Origin: Clostridium sp. CAG:448
Lineage (GTDB): Bacteria; Bacillota; Clostridia; Oscillospirales; CAG-272
Assembly (NCBI GenBank): GCA_000433415.1
Contig: FR890397.1
Span: forward strand, 1 to 19,348
Length of the DNA: 19,348 bases
Direction of reading: 5' to 3'
The position numbers and the translations under genes were made by a program. Below the pieces are notes generated by a model. That model worked only from the letters and a program-made list of their open reading frames with translations. It was not told the origin of the DNA and ran no database searches. Of the stretch, positions 1 through 5,746 are shown piece by piece. Each line of letters starts with the position of its first letter. Within the stretch, counting starts at the first letter, position 1.

Positions 1-100
1 TCCGGCAGACGCGTGCCTGCGCTCCAGAGCCGCAATAACCGGTCTGTCCCGCCGCACGGTCCACCGGGCAATGGCGCGGACAGAGCATACATGTGCTCAT
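1..100 (-). CDS. Radical SAM protein, PflA/PflX-like (N-terminal fragment, runs off left edge)
   Basis: Reading leftward from an ATG at 100-98, 33 codons are visible before the window ends. The peptide carries a dense cysteine pattern, CMLCPRHCPVD (residues 4-14) followed by GQTGYCG (18-24). This is the N-terminal signature of the COG1313/COG1180 radical SAM proteins related to pyruvate formate-lyase activating enzyme, which have an extra cysteine-rich segment before the CxxxCxxC cluster that binds the SAM-cleaving 4Fe-4S. That cluster would lie beyond the edge, so the assignment rests on the N-terminus alone. The ATG overlaps the TGA of the upstream membrane-protein gene (ATGA), which implies translational coupling, and an AGGGGA SD lies 9 nt before it. 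It is the third gene of the def operon. The substrate cannot be inferred. Confidence 0.75.
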   Translation of the reverse strand, partial: MSTCMLCPRHCPVDRAAGQTGYCGSGAQARVCR

Positions 101-1044
101 TCCGCGTTCCCCTGATTCTTTCCTGTATTTTCTCCTTCTGCGTTCTCTTTGTCCGCCTTCTCCTTGTCCGTCGGAGGATTGTCACCCGCAGGATGCACAA
201 CCGGGATAAACTGATTTGCAATCTTGCCCTTTCCTTTGTGACGGACATAAAAATATCCGATCACACTGAATACGATGGCACCGATAAAGTTGACAAACAA
301 ATCTTTCATAGTGTCGATCAAGCCGATATCCAGGTATCCACCCTCAATGGTAATCACCTGCCCGTTTGCCGTCTGAATCTGTGTAGACACAATATCCCGT
401 ATCACAACGGGCGTATTGGAGTTGGTTGCGTCCAGCGCCACGGTCGAAACCTGCCGGATGATGAAATCCTTCTGCATATCGGTTGCCAGCAGTGCGTCGC
501 CGGAAAATTCAAAGAATTCCCAGAGAATACCGATTGTCATGGAAAAACAGAACGCCACAATGGAAAGGAAAATCGGGGAAAGCTCAAACCGGAACCGCTT
601 ATTGCGGTTGAAAATATCCACCAGGCAAAAGCCGAATGCGGCAAACATAAAGCCGTTGACCGTATGCAGCATGGTGTCCCAGAACGCAAACCGCATGTAA
701 TAGCATTCGATTTCCCCCAGAATTTCCGCGCAGAACACAAAAGCAAATACCAACACTTCCAGTGTGGTCGGCAGTGTCAGATGGAAGGTCCGCTCCACCA
801 GCGGCGGGAGCAAAAACAGAATCAATGCAAGTACGCCGACAAACACACTCTCCCAGCGGTGCTGTACCGCACACCGGATAATGACCCCGATCACAATGAC
901 ACGCATCACACAGTAGACGACAAATGCCACTTTATTCTGCCGGATCTGATCCACCAGACGAACATACGGATTCTTTTTGAGCGTTTGCTCGACAAGTTCT
1001 TTCTTTTCTTCGCGGGTTATCCGCGACTTTTTTTCTTTCTTCAT
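97..1044 (-). CDS. DUF2238/YjdF-like multi-pass membrane protein
   Basis: A 315-residue protein with a Lys/Glu-rich cytoplasmic N-terminus (1-36) and about six hydrophobic helices (near 39-60, 66-84, 92-112, 121-144, 155-178 and 247-267). It ends in a polar tail from about 270 that is rich in Lys, Glu, Asn and Gly. The segment FWDTMLHTVNGF (121-132), the ILWEFFEFSGD motif (173-183) and DT(x)5NFIGA near 245-256 resemble the conserved acidic/histidine residues within helices of DUF2238 (E. coli YjdF-like) proteins, whose function is unknown. An extracytoplasmic loop of about 65 residues lies between helices 5 and 6. It starts 27 nt after the deformylase stop, with an AAAGGAG SD 14 nt upstream, and its stop overlaps the start of the radical SAM gene. 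The family call comes from motif memory, not a search; the membrane topology is firm. Confidence 0.75.
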   Translation of the reverse strand: MKKEKKSRITREEKKELVEQTLKKNPYVRLVDQIRQNKVAFVVYCVMRVIVIGVIIRCAVQHRWESVFVGVLALILFLLPPLVERTFHLTLPTTLEVLVFAFVFCAEILGEIECYYMRFAFWDTMLHTVNGFMFAAFGFCLVDIFNRNKRFRFELSPIFLSIVAFCFSMTIGILWEFFEFSGDALLATDMQKDFIIRQVSTVALDATNSNTPVVIRDIVSTQIQTANGQVITIEGGYLDIGLIDTMKDLFVNFIGAIVFSVIGYFYVRHKGKGKIANQFIPVVHPAGDNPPTDKEKADKENAEGENTGKNQGNAE

Positions 1045-1071
1045 CTTTTTTCTTTTTTCTCCTTTAGTAAT

Positions 1072-1482
1072 TCAGATCACAATCCCGTTGCAATGGTCTA
1101 CTTCGTGCTGAATGACCTGTGCCGTAAACCCGATAAAACGCTGAGCACACTGCTCCATCTGCAGATTCTCCCAGGCGACCTTGATGACACTGTAACGCGT
1201 CACACGACGCACGCCGTCCAGTGAAAGACACTCTTCTTCAGCCTCAAATTCCCCGCTCCGCCTGAGAATACGCGGATTCAGCATGACGCGCGGCTTTCCG
1301 CCGTCAAAAAATGCAATGACCGCCTTGCGCACACCGATCATGTTTGCTGCCATTCCCGCACATCCGTCCGCATGTGCCCGCAGCGTATCCAGAAGATCCT
1401 CCGCAACCCAAAGGTCTGCCGCCGTTGCCGGCTCGGATTTCATTCCAAGAAATACCGGATCGCGCACAATCTGTCTGACCAT
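1072..1482 (-). CDS. def: Short divergent peptide deformylase
   Basis: A 136-residue member of the polypeptide deformylase family, the metalloenzymes that remove the formyl group from the N-terminal Met of new proteins. Motif 3 is intact: QHEVDH (125-130) supplies the HExxH metal ligands and catalytic Glu127. Motif 2 is EECLSL (83-88), where the classical form is EGCLS; Cys85 is the third ligand. Motif 1 is GMAANMIG (43-50), where the classical form is GLAAPQIG, so the usual catalytic Gln is Met48. The protein is about 30 residues shorter than E. coli Def. These changes fit a short subfamily seen in Clostridia and other Bacillota that often coexists with a canonical Def. First gene of a minus-strand operon with a consensus promoter; an AGGAAAGGCGG purine stretch precedes the ATG. 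Whether it is a full deformylase is unproven. Confidence 0.88.
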   Translation of the reverse strand: MVRQIVRDPVFLGMKSEPATAADLWVAEDLLDTLRAHADGCAGMAANMIGVRKAVIAFFDGGKPRVMLNPRILRRSGEFEAEEECLSLDGVRRVTRYSVIKVAWENLQMEQCAQRFIGFTAQVIQHEVDHCNGIVI

Positions 1483-1519
1483 CCGATTTTACCGCCTTTC
1501 CTGTCGCTTAAGCGCCTCC

Positions 1520-1548
1520 ATTATACAGGAAAAATGTTGTTTTGTCAA
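1520..1548 (-). promoter_or_regulatory. Consensus sigma-A promoter for the def operon
   Basis: On the minus strand, TTGACA (1548-1543) and TATAAT (1525-1520) are separated by exactly 17 bp, a perfect consensus match. Transcription would begin near 1513, about 30 nt before the def ATG. Confidence 0.88.
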
Positions 1549-1605
1549 CAGTTTTCCCGCCGCCATAGCCGAGATTCGTACTCCGCATATTTTTCGGCAT
1601 AACGA

Positions 1606-1634
1606 TTGACAACACGGAAAAGTTGGGTTATAAT
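1606..1634 (+). promoter_or_regulatory. Consensus sigma-A promoter for the RpiB-like isomerase
   Basis: TTGACA (1606-1611) and TATAAT (1629-1634) lie 17 bp apart, a perfect consensus match. It is back-to-back with the def promoter; the two -35 boxes are 57 bp apart. Confidence 0.88.
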
Positions 1635-1684
1635 AAGCAGGTAAGAAGTCCCGTCAAATCAATAAATCAAAAAGGAGAACCCAT

Positions 1685-2254
1685 ATGAAAACCATCAAGG
1701 ACAAATATCTGGTTGTCGGCGCTGATTTTGCCGGCTATCCACTCAAAGAAGCAGTGGTCGCTCATCTGAAGGAAAAAGGTTGGAAAATCACGGATGTCGG
1801 CGTAACCGACCCGAATGACAATGACACCGAGAATATGTTCCACCGGGTCGGACTCCGTCTGGGTGCAAAGATTGCGGAAGGCGAATTTGAACGTGCGCTT
1901 GCCTTTTGCGGCACGGGCATGGGAATTCACATTGCCGCAAGCAAATGCCCGCACGTTCACGCCGGCGTAGTGGAGAGTGTTCCCGCCGCACTGCGTGCGA
2001 TTACGGGCAACGGCGTCAATGTTCTTGCTATGGGGGCATTTTATGTCGCTCCCGCGATGGGCTGTGACATCGCCGATGCGTACCTCGGCGCTTCCCTGGG
2101 CAGCGGTTACGAATGGTGGCACAATTTTTACGAATTCCACAAGCTTGCCATTGACGAGCTGGAGGCATTCGACTACGAGGAATACAAGAAGAACGGATTC
2201 CGCGTCAACCACCTGGGCGATTACCCACTCACACTGGAAACAAAACCGGAATAA
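1685..2254 (+). CDS. RpiB/LacA/LacB-family sugar-phosphate isomerase
   Basis: A 189-residue aldose-ketose isomerase of the RpiB/LacAB fold. The family phosphate/base loop is present as FCGTGMGIHIAASKCP (74-89), with Cys75 at the catalytic-base position. The N-terminal strand reads VGADFAGYPLK (11-21): Asp14 is kept, but the usual following His (DHAG) is Phe15. The second active-site stretch is AITGNGVNVLAMG (105-117), lacking the usual His-Asn before NVLxLG. It is about 40 residues longer than RpiB, with an aromatic-rich C-terminus (143-180). These differences argue against a standard ribose-5-phosphate isomerase; galactose-6-phosphate, tetrulose-phosphate or another sugar phosphate is possible. 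An AAAGGAG SD sits 7 nt before the ATG. Monocistronic, as the next gene has its own promoter. Confidence 0.88.
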   Translation: MKTIKDKYLVVGADFAGYPLKEAVVAHLKEKGWKITDVGVTDPNDNDTENMFHRVGLRLGAKIAEGEFERALAFCGTGMGIHIAASKCPHVHAGVVESVPAALRAITGNGVNVLAMGAFYVAPAMGCDIADAYLGASLGSGYEWWHNFYEFHKLAIDELEAFDYEEYKKNGFRVNHLGDYPLTLETKPE

Positions 2255-2330
2255 ATTTTTGCAAACGCAAAGCAAGCGGCAGGCAGGGTACAAACGGAGA
2301 GCCAAAAAGCATCGGAATCAAAAATCCGAC

Positions 2331-2359
2331 TTGACAAATTGCTGTCCGTATGGTACAAT
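2331..2359 (+). promoter_or_regulatory. Sigma-A promoter for the MFS transporter
   Basis: TTGACA (2331-2336) and TACAAT (2354-2359) with a 17-bp spacer. The -10 box overlaps the most upstream possible ATG of the transporter (2350), which rules that start out if this promoter is used. A 5-bp inverted repeat (TCGGA/TCCGA) just upstream, around 2312-2329, is too weak to call a terminator for the preceding gene. Confidence 0.8.
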
Positions 2360-2373
2360 GCTTGCCGTATTCT

Positions 2374-3681
2374 ATGGATTGTGAGGTACAGGTTACGGAT
2401 TTCTCGGTTTTCGCTGCAAAGGACTACAGGCGCTCGCGCGGAGCGTATCACCTGGAATGTGCGTTTGAATATTTTGTTTCTCTCTTGGTAACGGACTCGT
2501 TTCTGGCACTGCTGCTGACCCATATCGGGCTTTCGGAATCGACCATCGGCGTGCTGTCATCGCTCATTTCTCTGGCGTTTCTGTTTGAACTGCTCTCCAT
2601 TTTTGTTGTCGAACATATTGTCAACAAAAAACGTTTTGCCATTCTTTTTCATATGGCGGGACAACTGCTCTTCGGCGCACTCTATCTGATCCCTTTTCTG
2701 CCGATTCCGTCGGCATACAAAGGCACCGTGTGCGTGATCTGCATTCTCTGCGCCTATTTCGGCAATTATTTCGTAACCGCGATGATCTATAAATGGGGAA
2801 ATTCCTTTGTGGATCCCCGTAAACGCGGCGTGTTTTCCTCGGTCAAGGAAATGATTTCCCTGCTCAGCGGCATTGTTGTAACCGTTGCCGCAGGGTATAT
2901 CATGGGAATGTTCACGGACGCAGGAAATACCGAGGGATGGTTTTTGTTTGCGGGAATCTCCATCTTTGTTTTCTGTCTGTGCGATCTGGTCTGTCTTTTG
3001 CTGATCCGTAAGGAAGTGGTTCCAAAAGAGCAGACACGTACCCGCATTCCGTTGCGCACGGTTCTGCACGAAACGCTCGGCAACCGTTGTTTTGTCAATA
3101 CCGTCATTCTCGCATCGCTGTTTCAAGCCGCCTGTTACACAACGGTCGGATTTCTCGGAACCTATAAAAACTTTCTCTACCCGGTTGCCATTGTACAGGT
3201 TATCAATGCCGCGGCAAACCTGATGCGCTTTGCGCTTTCACGCCCGTTCGGATATTTCTCTGATAAATTTACATACGCCAAAGGATTGCGCCTCGGCTTT
3301 GTCGTCGCGGCAATCGCCTTTGCCGCCAATATCTTTGCAACGCCGGATACCCGGTTTCTGATCATTGTGTTCACCGTTCTGTACGGCATCAGTGGTGCAG
3401 GAACCAGCCAGAATCTGCTCAACATTTCCTACAGCTACGTGGACAGCCGCTATTTTGTCCAGGCAACCGCCATCAAAAGCAGTATCTCCGGTCTTTGCGG
3501 CTTCGGCGCCTCGGTCCTGGCGGGCAGATTGCTCTCTCATATTCAGCAAAACGGAAACACCCTGTTCGGTATCCCAGTATACGGGCAGCAGGTGCTCTCG
3601 GCGATCTCGCTCGTTCTGATGGTTGCCGCGATCCTGTTTTGCAAATTTGTCATCGAAAAACAAAAGGTCATGTTACAGTAA
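2374..3681 (+). CDS. MFS-like multi-pass transporter
   Basis: A 435-residue polytopic membrane protein with about 11-12 hydrophobic helices in two halves, joined by a basic/polar loop (RKEVVPKEQTRTRIP) near the middle. The cytoplasmic stretch DPRKRGVFSSVKEM in the N-terminal half resembles the loop 4-5 region of a subset of Major Facilitator Superfamily proteins. The substrate cannot be told. Start choice: an upstream ATG at 2350 lies inside the promoter, so I choose the ATG at 2374. It has no recognisable SD and would leave a leader of only about 8 nt. No other ATG, GTG or TTG occurs in frame before the first helix. It is followed by a strong terminator. Calling it an MFS efflux or sugar transporter would be a guess. 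Confidence 0.82.
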   Translation: MDCEVQVTDFSVFAAKDYRRSRGAYHLECAFEYFVSLLVTDSFLALLLTHIGLSESTIGVLSSLISLAFLFELLSIFVVEHIVNKKRFAILFHMAGQLLFGALYLIPFLPIPSAYKGTVCVICILCAYFGNYFVTAMIYKWGNSFVDPRKRGVFSSVKEMISLLSGIVVTVAAGYIMGMFTDAGNTEGWFLFAGISIFVFCLCDLVCLLLIRKEVVPKEQTRTRIPLRTVLHETLGNRCFVNTVILASLFQAACYTTVGFLGTYKNFLYPVAIVQVINAAANLMRFALSRPFGYFSDKFTYAKGLRLGFVVAAIAFAANIFATPDTRFLIIVFTVLYGISGAGTSQNLLNISYSYVDSRYFVQATAIKSSISGLCGFGASVLAGRLLSHIQQNGNTLFGIPVYGQQVLSAISLVLMVAAILFCKFVIEKQKVMLQ

Positions 3682-3692
3682 TCCATCAAACA

Positions 3693-3740
3693 AAAAGCGT
3701 TCACACGGAGGCATTGCCAACCTGTGAACGCTTTTCCTGT
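3693..3740. terminator. Bidirectional intrinsic terminator between convergent genes
   Basis: A perfect 13-bp inverted repeat (AAAAGCGTTCACA at 3693-3705; its complement at 3723-3735) encloses a 17-nt loop that itself holds GGC/GCC. The arms end in A and T runs, so the hairpin has a U-tract on both strands. It can end the transporter transcript (plus) and the NUDIX operon (minus). Confidence 0.9.
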
Positions 3741-3815
3741 TTTTTCCGAAATATGGAACTTCCCCGCACCGTTGCGCCATCGGAATGACGCGGGAAACCA
3801 TAAAAATTCTTTTTT

Positions 3816-4361
3816 TCAGATTTCTCCCGTCGCAACCAGATGCGCGGTCTTCATAATCAGCACCTGGGTCTTGGCATCGGGCACGGCACCCTCCATCACA
3901 AGCGCCACTGCACGGTTCAGCGGTATTTTTTCAACCTCCAGGAATTCATCCGCGTCCAGATGCTGTTTTGTCGATGAGAGTCCTGTGGCAAGGTAGAGCC
4001 AGATCACCTCGCCGCAATAACCGGGAGACGGGTAAAGCCTGCCCATCGGACGGATATGATCCGCAACAACACCTGCCTCTTCCTCCAGTTCACGTATACC
4101 GGCATTCAGGGGATCCTCCCCCTTTTCCAATTTTCCTGCCGGCAGTTCCAATACCACCTCATCGTAAGGACGGCGATACTGGCGGACAAAATACAGCTCG
4201 CCCTTCTCGTTCAAAGCCGCAACGCAAACGCCGCCGTTGTGCTCCACGATTTCCCGTTCGGATTCACCGCCGTCCGGCAGCCGCACCCGGTCGCGCCGCA
4301 GATTCAGAATTCTGCCGCGATACAGATAGATGGATTCCAAAGTTTCTTCCCGCAGTTTCAT
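3816..4361 (-). CDS. NUDIX hydrolase, ADP-ribose pyrophosphatase type
   Basis: A 181-residue NUDIX enzyme with a complete box, GX5EX7REUXEEXGU: Gly76, Glu82, Arg90-Glu91-Leu92, Glu94-Glu95 and Gly97-Val98. The glutamates hold the Mg ions that cleave the pyrophosphate. The upstream VRQYRRPYDEVVLELPAGK stretch (59-77) and the downstream YPSPGYCGE loop (110-118) are typical of the ADP-ribose pyrophosphatase (NudF/YqkG) subfamily, which splits ADP-ribose into AMP and ribose-5-phosphate. Its ATG overlaps the stop of the upstream S24-regulator gene (ATGA at 4361-4358), and an AAGGAGG SD sits inside that gene, so translation is probably coupled. Transcription ends at the shared terminator. Other sugar-nucleotide substrates are possible. 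Confidence 0.9.
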   Translation of the reverse strand: MKLREETLESIYLYRGRILNLRRDRVRLPDGGESEREIVEHNGGVCVAALNEKGELYFVRQYRRPYDEVVLELPAGKLEKGEDPLNAGIRELEEEAGVVADHIRPMGRLYPSPGYCGEVIWLYLATGLSSTKQHLDADEFLEVEKIPLNRAVALVMEGAVPDAKTQVLIMKTAHLVATGEI

Positions 4362-5209
4362 TTGTCTGCCTCCTTGTCAACCTGCACCTGACGCAGTTTT
4401 CCGACGACCTTCCCCAGGCACCGAACCGATTCATAGTCGGAAAGCCGGATCGGTTTATATGCGGAATTGAGCGAAATCAGGCAGTCGCCGCCGAACTCTT
4501 TGAAAAACACATCGCCGTCCAGCAGGTAAATTCCCAACTCACCCTGCGCCACATCCGCGCCCGACACCACCAGCAGAACGTCGCCGTTGTGATAACGGGG
4601 CTCCATGCTGTTACCGCTGACACGCAATGCAAAATCAGCCTGCGCGGTTCTCTGGTCATAAGGAACCGAAATCGGCACCGAAGAGGTTTCCGAGAGCAGG
4701 TTTCCGGTACCGGCGGAAACCGGCAGATCATAAAGGCGCAGCTCCCGTCTGCGGACGGGGGCACCAACCGTGGGAAGCACTTTTGCGCTTTTTTCCCCGG
4801 CGGGTTGCGCAGATGCCGGAAGCGACTTCTTTGTGCGCTTTTTGTCTGACGCAGCACTGAATACTGCCACCTGTTCCTGCACCCGCCGGCACTCCTGCTC
4901 CAATACCGTCCCGATCATACGCCTGCCGTATCCGTCCAGGGAACGGTACCGCTCCATCAGGGCGATCTCATCCTCTTCCAATAAGTAGTTGCAGTGATTC
5001 TCCGGTTCACCGGTCATGATATATTGTAACGAAACTCCCAACGCGTCACAGATTGCCATCATGTTGGACAACCGCGGAGAATCCGAAATTCCTGCCAATA
5101 TCTTGGAAAGTGTTCCAAACGGAATCCCCGTCATCGCGGAAAGCATCTCGTTATTGATCTTCTGCTCACTCTTGCATTTTTTGATGCGTTCAATATAGCC
5201 GTTATCCAT
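4358..5209 (-). CDS. HTH-XRE / S24 (LexA/CI-like) transcriptional repressor
   Basis: A 283-residue regulator. Residues about 5-67 form a Cro/CI-type helix-turn-helix; 68-150 is a helical, then Lys/Ala/Pro-rich linker; 155-275 is an S24 peptidase-like domain. Active-site features are retained: Ser201 in SGNSMEP, Lys237 in VFFKEF, and an Ala166-Gly167 bond in PVSAGTGN. The spacing Gly167 to Ser201 (34) and Ser201 to Lys237 (36) nearly equals that of E. coli LexA (Gly85, Ser119, Lys156). This predicts RecA- or stress-triggered self-cleavage. A TTG at 5221 opens the same frame, but a GGAGG overlapping it sits 5 nt before the ATG at 5209, so I use 5209. First gene of an operon with the NUDIX hydrolase; divergent from a small membrane gene it may control. 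Confidence 0.9.
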   Translation of the reverse strand: MDNGYIERIKKCKSEQKINNEMLSAMTGIPFGTLSKILAGISDSPRLSNMMAICDALGVSLQYIMTGEPENHCNYLLEEDEIALMERYRSLDGYGRRMIGTVLEQECRRVQEQVAVFSAASDKKRTKKSLPASAQPAGEKSAKVLPTVGAPVRRRELRLYDLPVSAGTGNLLSETSSVPISVPYDQRTAQADFALRVSGNSMEPRYHNGDVLLVVSGADVAQGELGIYLLDGDVFFKEFGGDCLISLNSAYKPIRLSDYESVRCLGKVVGKLRQVQVDKEADK

Positions 5210-5239
5210 AACGCCCTCCAATGTTCCTGTTATGGATAT

Positions 5240-5268
5240 ATTTTAGCACACTTGTCGCCTTTTGTAAA
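5240..5268 (-). promoter_or_regulatory. Promoter of the S24 regulator-NUDIX operon, with candidate operator
   Basis: Minus strand TTTACA (5268-5263), 17-bp spacer, TAAAAT (5245-5240). The spacer contains the imperfect inverted repeat CGACA-AG-TGTG (5257-5247), related to the element in the divergent promoter. Binding there would block RNA polymerase, as expected for autoregulation by a CI/LexA-like protein. The promoter is well supported; the operator is inference. Confidence 0.7.
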
Positions 5269-5318
5269 GGGGTTTGGAAAATATTTTTCTTTTTTCGGAA
5301 CTTTTTTCACATTTGCTA

Positions 5319-5347
5319 TTGACAAGTCGACAATGTCGTGCTATAAT
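5319..5347 (+). promoter_or_regulatory. Perfect sigma-A promoter of the 90-aa membrane protein, with palindrome in the spacer
   Basis: TTGACA (5319-5324) and TATAAT (5342-5347) are 17 bp apart. The spacer holds an 11-bp palindrome, CGACA-A-TGTCG (5328-5338), plus a second GACAA overlapping the -35 box. A full-consensus promoter with a symmetric site in its core usually needs a repressor; the divergent S24 regulator is the natural candidate. Confidence 0.8.
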
Positions 5348-5363
5348 GCAGCCAGAACATTCC

Positions 5364-5450
5364 GGAAACGGCATTTTTGCGTCAAATAATTGATCGCATT
5401 TTGTCGATTTTCAAATAATCATTCCGAATTCAGAATTGAATGCCATTTTC
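5364..5450 (+). promoter_or_regulatory. Structured 5' leader of the 90-aa membrane protein
   Basis: The predicted leader runs about 117 nt from near 5354 to the ATG at 5471. Bases 5364-5375 can pair with 5439-5450 over 12 positions, with one G-U pair and one C-A mismatch (core GGCATT/AATGCC), closing a 63-nt loop and ending 7 nt before the SD. The loop also holds TTGTCGA (5401-5407), an inverted copy of the TCGACAA in the promoter. I recognise no known riboswitch class. Confidence 0.35.
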
Positions 5451-5470
5451 AAGATCAAAGGAGAATCCTC

Positions 5471-5743
5471 ATGAACCCCTCTTATCACTATACTGCCGTT
5501 GATACCGCAAGCGAACACACCGGCGCCCGGTCCTCGTCTTCCGTTTCCGGCGCGGTTGCCTCCATGCTTGCCATGCTGCTCGCGTTGGTCAGCTCCCGCA
5601 TTTTCCGCGGCTGCGCCTGTACGCTCTGCGCGGTCGGCGCCCTTTTGCTGATCGGTGCCCTGCAGGCGGGTATGATCGCCGCCGTGCCCTGTTTGCTCCT
5701 GTGCGCAGTGATCGGCGGGATCGAATTTCTGCTGTTGCGATGA
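5471..5743 (+). CDS. Small hydrophobic membrane protein, unknown function
   Basis: A 90-residue protein that I do not recognise. A polar N-terminus (1-25, Ser/Thr-rich) precedes hydrophobic segments around 27-42, 48-65 and 66-89, separated by one short basic turn (SSRIFRG, 41-47). This gives two to three membrane helices with several cysteines (48, 50, 53, 74, 78). The start at 5471 is fixed by an AAAGGAG SD 6 nt upstream; the frame stays open further up, but no SD supports earlier starts. It has a perfect-consensus promoter and a long leader, is divergent from the S24 regulator and ends 3 bp from the convergent spoIIP stop. Size and hydrophobicity would fit a membrane stress peptide, a holin-like protein or a simple membrane accessory protein; none is demonstrated. 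Confidence 0.72.
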   Translation: MNPSYHYTAVDTASEHTGARSSSSVSGAVASMLAMLLALVSSRIFRGCACTLCAVGALLLIGALQAGMIAAVPCLLLCAVIGGIEFLLLR

Positions 5744-5746
5744 AGG

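Noticed and set aside
13..1224. Open frame of about 403 codons on the plus strand across the left end
   Set aside because: It crosses the real minus-strand radical SAM, DUF2238-like and def genes and encodes no recognisable domain.
2350..2373. Upstream ATG (2350) for the transporter
   Set aside because: It overlaps the -10 box of the promoter and lacks an SD.
3736..3815. CCCGC/GCGGG inverted repeat after the bidirectional terminator
   Set aside because: A 5-bp stem with a large loop is likely by chance; the 13-bp hairpin already serves both genes.
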